A stretch of 64,000 bases of DNA from the NCBI GenBank assembly GCA_905220665.1, contig CAJNAR010000183.1:1-64000 (forward strand), read 5' to 3'. The first letter of the stretch is position 1; every line of letters begins with the position of its first letter. The stretch is from Albugo candida (lineage: Eukaryota > Oomycota > Peronosporomycetes > Albuginales > Albuginaceae). Shown here in pieces: positions 1 through 11,206 of this stretch. The notes under the pieces were generated by a model that saw only the letters and a list, made by a program, of their open reading frames with translations, was not told the origin of the DNA and searched no databases. Position numbers and translations under genes: made by a program.

Positions 1-1304
1 CAGCCGAGGTGTACATCTTCCTTAGTAATTATTTATCGTTAGAGATAGTTACCAACTGCGCCGGTACATTCTGCCCACAAATTATGAGCTTAAAACTGAT
101 CAATTGTCGCATCATGCACAACCTTTTTATAAGAAATCATCGAGATGCGGACGAGAGGAACGGAATGAAGCTGAACGAAGTAAGACAGGTTCTGCAAAAT
201 ATTGCCTACAAAAGAATGGCACGTCGCCACCCATTGAAAGGAAGGTTTCAAGAAGCATTAGCAGATTCCGGGAGTCTTAACATCTTACCTGGCGAAGAGT
301 ACAATTGTATTAAAGTATGGATGATTCCTACGCTCAGGTCGGGATGCATCAGTTGTATTCTCAAAGATGTGACAGGACATCGTTTGGTGGTCACTTTGTC
401 TCTGTATATTTCGCTGATTTTTACGGATGCATTCAAACCAATACCGACTTGCTCTGCATGCAATTTAACAGAGGTGCTGCACCCCGATGACTGCCGAAGA
501 GATATTTCTCATCGTCGGGATAACTTTGAAGTATACCAGAAGCCATCACACTTCGAAATGCAAAATGAGCTGGATAAACGCTGTCTTGCGGTTTATCACA
601 GCAAATCGGAAAAAATTAGATGTGAGCGCTGTATCAATAATAACTTGGAGCTACGAAACGAAGCTCAACTTATTCAAAGCTCTCCGTTACTTTTTGATCT
701 AACCATATCAATACGAAAACCGAGCCCGGAAGCATTCAAAAGTTCAATATCAAAATGTGTCCAAGATTACAAATGTAGCAGAATTCAAAATGTCCCCTAT
801 GAATTCTGCGCAGCACATCGAGAATTTATAATGGCGCAGTCGATAGGACGAACTTCGGTAAAAGCGTTTACCCAGAATCGTATCCCCGTAGGTGTTTGGC
901 CTCCCCTAGAGAGCTCCGTTTTTCAAAGCATGAATGTATTGGTGCAGCCAAGAAGTTCTGTAGGTAATTCCAGATCGGCATATACCTCACAAATTTGGCC
1001 AGCTTCGAGCAATATCGCGTTAGTAGAGTTTGAATATACGGAAGGAAAAGTCAAAGATTGCCTCAAGTGCTTAGTAGAGCATACAGAGGTTTTTTTCTTT
1101 TACAGAAACGAATATACACCCAAGGGATACGTCTGGATGCGCCCGGCTGGCTCAACTATCGTATCTCGCTGCGTTGGGAACCATTGCACAAGCCTTTCTT
1201 ATACTAATAAAATGAACACGAGACGTCCGGTTGGACAGCGCCAACTAACGAATGTGGACATCATAACTTCAATTGGATCTTTTCCAAATCGGAAAACTAG
1301 TTAA
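1..1304 (+). CDS. CX2CX5G (CHxC)-class secreted effector, 3' part
   Basis: This is the C-terminal part, about 433 codons, of a protein identical to residues 255-687 of the gene at 22306-24369. The window starts inside codon 254, so signal peptide and CHxC motif are not visible. The visible part is rich in paired cysteines: a CISC pair followed by a glycine, a CSAC pair, and near the end a CLKC pair followed by an FFFYRN and a GYVWMRP segment. Stop codon TAA at 1302-1304. Established: the CHxC/CCG class was described in Albugo as secreted effectors. Inferred: this copy is identical to the mirror copy as far as visible. Whether its 5' end is intact cannot be judged. Confidence 0.75.
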   Translation, partial: AEVYIFLSNYLSLEIVTNCAGTFCPQIMSLKLINCRIMHNLFIRNHRDADERNGMKLNEVRQVLQNIAYKRMARRHPLKGRFQEALADSGSLNILPGEEYNCIKVWMIPTLRSGCISCILKDVTGHRLVVTLSLYISLIFTDAFKPIPTCSACNLTEVLHPDDCRRDISHRRDNFEVYQKPSHFEMQNELDKRCLAVYHSKSEKIRCERCINNNLELRNEAQLIQSSPLLFDLTISIRKPSPEAFKSSISKCVQDYKCSRIQNVPYEFCAAHREFIMAQSIGRTSVKAFTQNRIPVGVWPPLESSVFQSMNVLVQPRSSVGNSRSAYTSQIWPASSNIALVEFEYTEGKVKDCLKCLVEHTEVFFFYRNEYTPKGYVWMRPAGSTIVSRCVGNHCTSLSYTNKMNTRRPVGQRQLTNVDIITSIGSFPNRKTS

Positions 1305-2429
1305 CAAGGAAACATATCTTTTGTGAATATATCAGTCTAGTAGACGCTTTAACTTGTCAGAAGTTTAAGCAAGCATTTCAAAAAAATGACGAGATACGCA
1401 CTTTTTAAATTACAATTAGTTGCAAATTGTTTTTGTAAATGTTCAGCAACTTTAGAAAGATCTGGTGAGTTACGTAAGCTTCTTTATTCATAATAGGGTG
1501 TTGTATTATAAGAGAATATGCAAATCAAGTCTTAGCAAATCTTATTACGATAAAAACGCTCATGCATCCCAGGAATAAAAAAGTACGAAGTGGTTGCCAC
1601 CTTCACTCTCAAAAACAAGTAAGCGGTACATATAAAAAGAAGAGCTCATCATGTCCCCACAGTTTGTCGTCCTTTTGCCAATAATTAACATCGAAAGGAA
1701 TACTTCTTTCTAATTTAACTGGTTCATCCAAAATCCTTCAGATCGATGACATCGACTTCTAAAGCTGGAAAGTTGCGACGGAGTCGTTTGTTTGTGAAAG
1801 AATGATTACCGGGATCTTGTGTGAAGTCTAGTAAAGACAACGGATTTTGGGCCACACAACTTGGGAGACCCAAGAATGAGATCGAAACGGATTCTATCCT
1901 GCTTTTCATTAAGACGTCAGTTTATCTTCTGCATATCATAAATATGCATGGGCTACATTTGTCTATTCAGACCTCCATCTGCATGTACGATGTCTTGAGA
2001 AGCCTACACATTAAAGTGGAATTGCAGCTTGACATTTCCAAATCTTTAACGCCGTAGCTCTCGGCAGGAAATTTGTACTGTTTCAAGATGATATCGTGCA
2101 TTCGAGTGGACTATTTCTATACCGGAGTTAGACCTACTATAATTCGAATGCGAATGATAGAAACAGTACTGGTGCGGAGTTTGATGTGTCGTACATTTTC
2201 ATATTTTGCACGTGACATTTTTTTACCAGTTTAATATACAAAAAAGCATCTCTCAAGAGTTTTATGAGGAGCTTTCCGCTCGGTATCTTACTATCTTGGC
2301 TATATAAAAATACAAAGGGAATGCGTTTTACCTAGCTTCGTGTGCAAGCAGTCGGAAACATACAAAAGTAAACTCTCCTTTGATGGTCGTCAAAAAGAAG
2401 AAGACCTAGCCATATCAGTCGTTTGAGAC
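1305..2429. other. AT-rich stretch downstream of the left-arm effector, no confident gene
   Basis: About 1.1 kb with only short frames. The segment near 1740-2060 contains a 78-codon frame whose start (GFWATQ) resembles a minus-strand frame near 35150-35230 (LWATPRQ) in the diverged third copy, so it is probably old coding or UTR sequence of the duplicated block. Its mirror lies at 21181-22305. No RNA gene or promoter was recognised. Confidence 0.4.
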
Positions 2430-4140
2430 GATGAGCAGTAAAGTTTTGAATGAAGAACTGAAGGCAATGTCTGATTGTTTAGAGAGAAAAGTTGACTTAA
2501 AGAGATGACCAACGTTGATGTGCTGACATGGAAAACATTGGCACAGAATTGAGGAGAAAGAGAATGAATGTTACACTGATGGATGCAGATCCAAGAATTA
2601 TTCGGCTGAGGAACCAATTTGATTATGCATTAGATCAACATGGTATACCAATTGTTTTGGAGCGAATGGATGCAAAGAGAATTGTGTAATGGATTCTTGA
2701 TTCGATGGAAGCCTTTGCTTCGAGGTTCCAGATAAAATAATCGAAAAGTTGGTTTTGCATATCCACGGGCAAATGAAGAAGACTCTCGATTATTGATTTA
2801 AAGTCCGACTTGAATTTTTGAACAGCTAGATGCAATGGGAAAGGAAGAGGCGAAAACAAGGGATCACTGAAGAAGGGCGTGAAGAAGCTAAATGCAAGGA
2901 ATGATCGGAATCATTCAAGAAAGCCAATCACGAAGTATAAGTAGCATAATTCAACGCGACCGTGGGAAAAAAATCACGACTTATTGCTTGTAGTTTGATA
3001 GCGGTGAAAATTGAAGAAATTTACACTGCGTGCCTAAGGAGAAGCCGCCACGTTGTTGAAATTACGACCGGTGAGGTGTATCGTTTTGTAACGTGGAGAA
3101 ACCGTATTTCAACAAACCGCAAGGGATGGTAATTGATATAACATTTTGAGTAAACCTGCCGCATTATATCACCAAGACTGAAGAAGATTCTATCATTCGA
3201 GAAGTTTCTACCATGCAGGAAGTACATGGTCCCGATGAAAGTGCATACTGTCAGAGCATTACCGCCTTACTGACACAAGGATTATACATGGTTGTTAGAG
3301 TTTTTAGGACTAGCTGTAAGCCACGAGACTTAGAAGTGTGGATGAGTGAGAAAGTGTTTTTTTCATCGTCGACGATTTCATTGGATGGAAGGAAGTGCGA
3401 TGTTACCTCAAGACGATGCTAGAAGGGGCCGAAGATATACGGACTGCTTGAGACGCAGCTTCGAATCTTTATGAGCGTCAGATGTTATACTTCTTTGTGT
3501 GCACCTCATTGAAAAAGTGTGGCAAAATTCGGTACACCGAAGATACAATTTTGGACCTGTAAAAGAGACATATTTGCATACAAAAATAATTAGAAAGGAT
3601 CGGATCAACTGGCAAGTAGGAAGGACCTAATAATAAACATGCTGAGAAAGGACTGGCTTCTTTGGGAAATTGTGAAACGGCTGCAAGATCTATTTCTAAG
3701 TATGGTGATGCTTGAAGGTGAGTATACAGCGGAACCTCTTGTCAAAGTGCTCCCTAAAAAGGCCAATGCAAAGGCGTAGCAATATCTACCTTGAAAAAAT
3801 AAAGACGTAAGACATGGAACGCAAGAATTATATGGACGAGAATGCCACGGAACGCAAGAGTTACATGGACGAGAATGCATCCGATTATGTTATCTGGGGA
3901 CGCGGGAAGCCTCCCGCACACATCAAAAAATAAAGTGATGGCACAACTCCGAATGACAGTGGGTCCCTGAGCAGCAAAAGCGGTGACGATAAAACTTATA
4001 TGGACCATGCCTTATTCGGAGTCATTACAGCAAGTTTGGAAGGAAGGAATAGTAATGTCTCTTTGAACCAATTATGTTTCTACAGAAAAAAAGCTTTGAA
4101 TAAAAAAGCCAGGATCACTTGAGAGTAGCTACATCAGCAC
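2430..4140 (+). pseudogene. Decayed unidentified gene in left arm
   Basis: Plus-strand reading gives protein-like pieces separated by stops and shifts. There are lysine/glutamate-rich segments near 2430-2900, a segment around 3330-3490 containing FFIVDDF, and a hydrophilic segment near 3810-4130 that includes an 11-residue tandem repeat ending in YMDENA. No family was recognised. The strand was chosen because the plus pieces look compositionally protein-like and are charged, while the open minus frames look like shadows. An exact mirror lies at 19470-21180. Confidence 0.35.
3816..3881 (+). repeat. 33-bp tandem duplication (2 units)
   Basis: Units 3816-3848 and 3849-3881 differ at only a few bases. 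Because 33 is a multiple of three, the duplication keeps frame and would encode two 11-residue repeats (ERK, N/S, YMDENA, T/S). That suggests it arose while the surrounding sequence was still coding on the plus strand. Confidence 0.85.
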
Positions 4141-4161
4141 CACCACCCTCACTCAATCGAG

Positions 4162-4505
4162 CCATTATCCAATGTGAGGGTGCATTGGCTTATTCATGCA
4201 CGTCAGGTAGAAGACCAAGCATTTTCCAAGGCTGAAGAGTTTCAGTCACACAATCTACCGTTTCCTGCACCATCCGAGCACCCTTCTGGATCAAGCCGAA
4301 AGCCATTCCTCCTATGACCTTCTGATTAATTATCGACGCCTTACTTGTTACCCCCAGCATCTCATCCACTTGATGTGCTAAACCATGACTTTTATTGTTA
4401 CAGCCGATGCTGTAAAAGTAACTCCAATCGTATCATCTACCACTTCGCCAGCTTTCACTACCTCACCAGTAGCAACCACAGCGGTGTGTTGAACAGAATC
4501 AGTAC
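4162..4505 (-). pseudogene. Decayed Ala/Val/Thr-rich protein relic, possibly senescence/spartin-like
   Basis: On the minus strand two long protein-like pieces join across a single-base frame change. The first is rich in V, T, A and G (VVATGEVVKAGEVVDDTIG). The second continues with an amphipathic segment containing VDEMLGVTSKA and GLIQKGARMVQETVD. The pattern of small residues with regular V/A/G resembles senescence-domain (spartin-like) or lipid-droplet-type proteins, but this is only an impression. Mirror at 19105-19448. It converges on the plus-strand relic at 2430-4140. Confidence 0.3.
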
Positions 4506-5644
4506 TGCTCTAAGTTATTAGGCCGGTCCTTGCGAAAAGACAACTATGACCAAATGATGGTCTTGATAGTAAAGGATGAGACGGATTTTTCAATATATCC
4601 TATCTTGATTCAGGAAGATGTGCGAAGCATGAATGGTATAAATTTTTACAAAGCGTACTTTCGGCACGTAGAAAACAATGTGGTGCGATTAAATGATCTC
4701 GGTAGAAATAATCAATCACTGTCCAAGTTGTTCGCCAGTGCGTAGTGTTGGCGGTGGTAAAATGAATCCTCCAAACATATTTTGGTCCTTAGCTCGCAAA
4801 ATCTCTTGCTACGTTAAGCCTACTGCTTTCTTCGAGTATACCTTGACATTTTTCCATGCCGCGCATCACTAATCGTATAGTCGCGCATTAGAAATCGCCT
4901 GGCCGTCACGTCGGTAATCCTGTGCCGTTACAGGCATGCATCGTGTGATACCGTAACTAGACAACAGCACACCCTTCTTCAACACAAAGCACTATCAAGT
5001 TATGTGAATTTAAATCATTCAGAACAGCGGCGCAAGTACAGGAACTCCTGTGTTCTTTGAGAAGATTACGCAGTAATGTTCTCAGTACAACTACGTTTGT
5101 GCAGGTATTGCAAAAGATTGAGAAAATGGCATAAGATGCCGGAGGAAGAAAAAACATATGGCGAGTATAGATGCAGCAGATCATAGTTGGTGTGCAATAG
5201 AGGACAAGTCTTGTTTGAAAAAACGTAAAAATAGCGTTGTAGATAATGGTGCCATTAGCATAAGCAATGAACAATGGGACTTCTGTGTCTACATACAGGC
5301 TTCACTAAACTATTAGTATCAATGCGGAACAGCTACTGAAAGCATCGAAAGATACTCAAGACTCATATTGCTTTGGCATTTTCAAGCCTGTTTTCTTCTG
5401 ATATACGCAACGCGTACATGGGCGACGATTGAGAACGAAGCTTCTACGATAGTGGAAACTTACAAACGATAGAAATACTTCTTGTGCGGAAAACGGACTT
5501 CATCTTTTCACTAATCACACAAAATTGCATTCTGTATATGATTGCAGAAGCGTGAGTAATACCATCCCAAGGTAAAGAGCTGACACTTTGCAGCCGGGCC
5601 AGTGGTCTTAAAGATGTTCCGAGACACGGTGGGCATATATACGT
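4506..5644. other. No confident gene
   Basis: A 71-codon plus frame (4530-4745) and a 105-codon minus frame (4957-5274) are open, but neither resembles a known protein or extends across neighbouring frames. The mirror is 17966-19104. Nothing else was seen. Confidence 0.3.
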
Positions 5645-6130
5645 ATGTCCGGGCTGATCTACTATGAATATAAAGACACCATACCAGAAAAGCAACGGGC
5701 CACTTTGGCAGTATTCTTTGCTGCAGCACTCGTTGAGAAGATATCAACTTCGGAAAGCCAAAAGTTTGAGTTATCTTCGTCCTTGGATAATATCAGATTT
5801 GAAGAACAAGCTCATGAAATCAGGTTGATTGGAATCAATTTGAGCATAGTTGAGAGCATAAATATTCGGGGAACTAAGAGGACCCAAAAGAATCCTGATA
5901 ATGCAGACCCTTTACAACATGCTTTACGGGTGTTAGTTCTTGCGAGGTCAGCAGGTAATCGACGGCTGAGTGATAGATCGAAGATGTTGTCGAGACAAGT
6001 CGTGAATACGGCAATCATTAGAGATGCAAAGCAGTTTGTCGATAGACATATAGACTGCCGGGTAGTAAATGGCCGACGTTGCTGTCAGTATGTCAGCCGT
6101 CATGTGATTATCTTCTCTCTAGTAGTCTAA
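5645..6130 (+). CDS. Hypothetical 161-residue ORF in left arm
   Basis: Apart from the effector gene, this is the longest ATG-initiated frame lying wholly within the arm. The first 120 residues look protein-like: charged, with a heptad-like stretch (about residues 25-75) and an arginine-rich segment near 100-120. The last 40 residues (RCCQYVSRHV...) look less convincing and the frame may run past a lost splice site. No signal peptide and no recognised domain. It has an exact mirror at 17480-17965. The third copy (32900-38000) lacks the corresponding region, so conservation cannot be used as support. It may be a fragment of an older gene. Confidence 0.3.
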   Translation: MSGLIYYEYKDTIPEKQRATLAVFFAAALVEKISTSESQKFELSSSLDNIRFEEQAHEIRLIGINLSIVESINIRGTKRTQKNPDNADPLQHALRVLVLARSAGNRRLSDRSKMLSRQVVNTAIIRDAKQFVDRHIDCRVVNGRRCCQYVSRHVIIFSLVV

Positions 6131-6499
6131 TTGGACTGGCTTCAGTAAGTTCTCTTTTACAGCGTTTCTCGCTAGGTACCGGGTTGATTCGATATACTAG
6201 GGGTCGTTCTCAACAACATTTATTCGGTCACTGATGAAAGTTCGAAAGACACGGAAATAAATTCATAGTGGATTTGCTGCCTACTGTTGAGCACATGCGT
6301 CACGAAGTATATGAAGATTGAGTCGAAAGTTTCGTATTGGAAGGGCTTTGTAACAGAAAAATAAAAGCCTTGATTGCATTCGATATCTACGTGTCATGTG
6401 ATACGATTGAAGCTCTACGAATCAAATGGTGCGGAAATGACTTATGATTGTAGAAGTATCCCACTGATGCAAATTTCAAACTTTTTGTTTATCCAATGA
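6131..6499. other. No gene seen
   Basis: Short frames only; nothing recognised. Mirror at 17111-17479. Confidence 0.3.
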
Positions 6500-6870
6500 T
6501 TGACTGTCGAATTAGTGGGTGCCGGTACCACCAGACGACCTTCAAGTCTTGTTCGACTTTTTTCTGGTCGGATCGTCCCAGGGCAGCAGAAATGGGAACT
6601 TTGTGAATCTATGAAAGCTCATGGAAGAGATGATAGAACGCTTCCTGTCGTGAAAAGACTGTTGGACGAATATAGAAATCGATTAGAGTAATGCATTTTG
6701 AGGACGGGTAACGGCATATGTGTTACCGAATGGCATATGATCTTTCGAAATGTTAAATTAGATGGGTGAAGAGCCAGACACGTTTGCAGCGGTTGTTTGG
6801 ATGTGGTTATGGGACGTGGATTATTTTGTGGAACCATATCAGAGTGGTATTCCCGCGAGTGGGAGTCCTT
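6500..6870 (+). pseudogene. Decayed unidentified gene, shared with the third copy
   Basis: A 63-codon frame (6500-6691) is followed after a stop by frames that align with a minus-strand open reading region at 33971-34374. A segment with PDTF and then, after a one-base frame correction, DVV-GR- and F motifs is shared by both copies. Shared codons with frameshifts in this copy show that a real gene once stood here. The family is not recognised. Mirror at 16740-17110. Confidence 0.4.
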
Positions 6871-7761
6871 GTGACAAGGAATGATTTAACAGAAGTCGGA
6901 AGTACTGAGAGTACTAATTAATAGATAAACAGCAGATGAGAGCATTTTACTTACGAATGGTTTTGATCAACGGGAAGAACTAAGACTTCAGAATGACAAA
7001 TTATCGCATCGAATTATGATATGAAGCAGCGGATCGTAGCAATTTTCCAGTCCTTCCGATTCAGGATATATGTTTGACGAGTGAATGACAGCAAGTTTGA
7101 AACTCGAAGATAGGATCGATGAAGTCTAGGTATTGGCTAAAGATCGTGATCAAAAATGACTGGGAGGTAGATTTACGAGATTGAAAGGCTGGAAAAAAGA
7201 AAAGAGACTGGCCTATATGGGGAATGAAGTTCTTGAATTCAATTTCTATGTCAGACTCTCAAGATAAATGACGTTGAATCACAAATAGTAAAAAGTTGTG
7301 CTTTGAAATCGCAAAACATCAATTTGAGATCGTTGCTCCGAATGTATCGAAAGAGGCAGAAAGCGAACCAATCCCGATTTTGATAAAGAACCTCTCGTCA
7401 AAAATGGAATAAACGTATCAATCTTGTGAGATCCAAAAACTTCTGCTCTGTGTTCGAGATTTGGAGAAGAATATATAATGAGAAAAACAATTTCGGGTTC
7501 CAGGGTTGTATGAAAGAATATTTCCCATTCAGCTGGTTGATTAAGAGAATCTATTTTTTTTCTAGGCGTATCCTTCCGATCCGAGCGCTCTGTCTCAAAA
7601 AAGTCTTCATTTTCTGATATTGATTGAACTAAATCAATCATAGTCAGAGTCAAAAAAATGTTGTAATCTTGACTTGCCCAACAAACCACACTTAAATTGA
7701 AGCAGCGAGGGATTGATCCCAAGAAACGCTTTAGATAAGAATGCACATACTTCTTTCGTCT
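6871..7761. other. Inner end of the left arm; no confident gene
   Basis: A 155-codon minus frame (7279-7746) is open here, and its mirror is extended into the spacer on the right (15789-16331). Homology to the third copy suggests that the old coding direction in this region is the opposite strand, so the frame is treated as fortuitous. Confidence 0.3.
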
Positions 7762-9185
7762 ATCAATCAGTCAAATGGGGTAGAATGAAAAGGAGATATC
7801 TTTACTTGTACTGTCCAAGTGCAAACGCGTGTATAAATATACTCGAAGTTTAATGGTTGCTTTTGAAGCTTATTATCTCAATTTTAACCTCCCTAGTAGT
7901 AGATATACAAGGACTTCGACGTTACTGTTCCGTCGGGCTGTTCGGAAGTTTTTATACGGAACACGAAATGTAGTTATGGATCGTTATGAGAGCGTCTATT
8001 CCGTCTGAAAGGATAAAAGGATATTGTACTCCGATAGTATCGATACATTTCGCTCTGTGCGGTACTCAAGTCGATTCGTAATTGCTGTTGCAGGCACAAT
8101 TCTTTATTCATGCAATAAAAACGTCCTAAGTACCGGCACGGACACGTGAGTAAGTCAGAGACCTTTGTTTCAATGTCGTCCATACGTCTGCCTATTAGGA
8201 CCTTCTCATTTTATGACACATTCTAGATCGTAATCTTATGCACGGAGAAAGAATCATGTGGGTATATTGTGCGGTTCTGGCAGATTGTAGAATGTTGACA
8301 CCAAGATCCAGATACAACTTTCAACCTACTAGAAATATCTGCTCAGGTACGCTCTCTGTACTTCGAATGTAAGTAGGGCTCTTCGAATCACCGACAAAGC
8401 TGTGATATACAATACTTGAAATCGCAATCTAAAAAGTCGTGCTGCTGGTCTAGAGCGAGCTTTTTGGGTTTAGTTTCTGATTCATAACGTTATTTGTTAA
8501 GTATAGCGTCTAGATACATGTCAATTCGATCAAGTGGCTAAAACGGCAACGAAATGATAGCCCGTCTGCTGACGTAATGGATGATAGTGCGGCAACCTCA
8601 CTGTGAACTTTAGCAAGGACATCACTTTGCAAAATCTTTCTCGATAGCTTCCAATACTATCTTGCAAAACACGTTCTCTAGTACAAAAATGTAATCATAA
8701 CGTCACCTTCACTACCACTTTATGACATAATCATAGTTTGGATCCTGTCGAATCTTTGTGGTGGTAGCTTGCAACGCTTGCGGTATAGATCGTACTAGTG
8801 AGATTGCATCACTACCCTCCATTATGTCAGCAGATGCAATGTTACTTCGTTAGCCTTTTAGTCCAATTGAGATATATTTGCATGTTAGCAATGCACTCAA
8901 CGATTGTGCTTGAAACGTACTTTTACTAAGAGATACATATATCAATTGGTTTTCATTTGATCAGAGCCAATGATGCTCTCGTATTTCATCCTAATATGAT
9001 CAGCCTCATCGTGCCCTTTCATGGTTCCTGGAGATTTCTTTCATAGATCCTTCATCTTTTTTCTTCGGTAAAACAGTCTATAGAGAATGGTTTTTCACAT
9101 CACAGTCCTTGTGAGGAATGACGTATGGGACATACGTTATAGAATAGAGAGTAGTATTCTTGTAGAGAAAAAGAAGTGATCATCT
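7762..9185. other. Spacer between left arm and CRN pseudogene, with degenerate mirror homology
   Basis: From about 7793 to 8110 the sequence is a diverged reverse complement of about 15170-15478. Shared blocks include the segment around 7908-7952 containing CCGTCGGGCTGTTCG and a block with ATGAGAGCGT near 7984. The same segment recurs, more diverged, at about 33050-33300. The rest (8110-9185) shows no gene. The promoter and 5' region of the ancestral CRN gene should lie in its last few hundred bases. Confidence 0.5.
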
Positions 9186-11206
9186 CATTGAACCTTACGT
9201 GTTTTGTTACTGTACGGGAGAGTCGTCGCTGTTGAGATTTACGATAACATGGTAGTCAGTGATCTGAAAGATGAGACAGCAAAGAAGAAAATGTATAACT
9301 TCCCCGCCAATCTACTGAATTTATATTTGGCGAAGAAAAATGATGCCTTTTTGAATGATGAGGATGCCGATGTCGGTGATCTCTCAAAAGCTCATTATTC
9401 ACAAAATATGAGCGACATATATCTCAAGAGTGAACTACTGATGAAGCGACGAGTAATTTACCGGACTTTGTTGGCAAAACTACTCCAGATATAACGTTAT
9501 CCATGTGTTGGTGCAGCTGCCATCCATAAGTAGTATTAGTGAACAAAAAGGGGAGTTTCCCCTCCCCCCATGTGGTAAAGATCCGCTTAAACATCCTTTT
9601 TTTGATAAATCTGGAGCTGAAGTACCTCGCTTTCCTCAATATATATATGGGAACACTGTTAGTTTCATAGCAGGACGGGAGAAGCAACAGGATTACAAGG
9701 GATCGATCTACAAAGTGGGAAGACGTTACTAAGAGAGGATGTAGCAAATGCTATCATCGACATCCTTGATCGAAAAAAGGTGATTTTTGTTAAGAGTCCT
9801 CCCATGACCGGGAAAACCTCAATGGCAACGTTGGTGAGCTATGCTTTTTCTCAAAGGTGCGAAAAGATAAACAAAAATGCTGTTACAAACGAGTTCTCAA
9901 TATCGAACCTGGAAACAGGGGAAGCTTTTGCGCCTTCATTCAACTCAATATTCAATACAGATTGGAAGGACGTGGCTACTAGTCGCTATTTGCAAGAAGA
10001 AATTGTGTATCTAATTGTGGATGAAGTTCAAATGATCTATCCAGATCCTGCATCATCATCTTCCAAGTGCAAGTCATCAAAGTCTGGTATCGTGTGAAGA
10101 GAATCATGACAGAAAGAAATTGCAAAGTGAGAATTTTTGATGTTTGCAGCCTATGGTTTCAACTTCAATTATCTGGAATGTACGACCCCGATCGACTTAC
10201 CCACTAAAATGTAGCTTGCAATCAAGGATATGAAGTTTATGCATGCTGAAGTTGTAGAAGTTGTTCTAAAGCATTATGTAGGAGTGGAACGTCTTCAGAA
10301 TGCAAATGGAGACGAAAATACATCGATGCGCTTGTTTTGCAGCCAACTGGAGTATATCACTGGTTCTCATGTAGGTCTTTGCATCACAGCAATCAAATTG
10401 CTCAATGAGATTTACATGTCTTACAACAAAAATGTAGCAATCCACCGACAGTAAAGTATATAATATAAAAGATGAAAGACGGACCCCTTCACAATGGCCT
10501 CATAACTACTCGAGCTGTTCGAGCTCTAAATACGCTCACTCAAGAGGAACTTGACTGCCTGGAAAAAATTACCAATTGTACTGATGGCAGAACAGATCAT
10601 GAAAATATCGTAGACACTTTTTTTAGGAGGGTATACTGCGTGATAGCTGGAGTTCTCGTCACCAGTCATGAAACGAATTTCTTATGATCAGAAGCGGGTC
10701 GGTGTAGTCAAACGAGCTAAACACCTACCATCAACTCTCCAAGACTTGGTATCCCGTGCTCTATCTTTCATAGATTATGAATGCATCAAAAATAGTCTCT
10801 GCAAAAGTGCTTTGAATGATATCCCACGTGAAACAGTATGGCAAATGGATTTTCTCAAGTCAGTACATCGCTCTACACCAGATTTATGGTGACATCTGCA
10901 GATGTTGAAGCACTTTTTGGATCTAATGGCTTCATTGACTTTACTGTCCATGCAAAGGAGAAGTCATTTCTATGGGTAATAGAATTGTTGCGAGAAGGCA
11001 ACCGAATTGATGAGCATGTCCAAAGACTCGTTAGATATGGGCGATACTCTTCGCTGTACGTTAGTGATTTCTGCCAGATTGACTTCCGCAGAATCGATAA
11101 CACATTGCAGCAAAAGATGGATGAAGACTTGAGACGAAGCTTTCAGCTATACATTGTTTGTCATGATGCCTCATTGTTGAACATTACTCTATACAACTCA
11201 CAATAA
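9186..11206 (+). pseudogene. CRN (Crinkler) effector pseudogene, NTPase-REase type, copy A
   Basis: Paralogue of the CRN locus at 29989-32050, broken into about seven frame blocks. In order: a CRN-like start region (9190-9240, GESS), LYLAKKNDAFL in 9204-9494, an HVLVQLP segment near 9500, a P-loop PPMTGKTS with an LIVDEVQ Walker B in 9780-10097, a linker (10230-10454), and a C-terminal REase-like domain (10838-11206) with GFIDFTV and IELLREGNRIDEH. At least five frameshifts and no plausible ATG mean it cannot encode the full protein. Established: CRNs are host-nucleus-targeted oomycete effectors with a modular N-terminus ending in an HVLVxxP motif. It sits in the spacer of the inverted repeat. 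Confidence 0.9.

Larger units (their letters stand above)
1..7761 (+). repeat. Left arm of a giant inverted repeat
   Basis: Every position p in this arm pairs with the complement of position 23610 minus p. All open frames of the arm recur with identical translations in 15849-23609, so the arms appear to be essentially 100% identical. The match stops at 7761 (partner 15849), where the two sides abruptly become only loosely similar. The outer end lies beyond the window start. The arm holds the 3' part of a CX2CX5G effector gene and several decayed coding relics. Near-perfect identity implies a recent duplication, ongoing gene conversion, or an assembly artefact. Confidence 0.97.
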
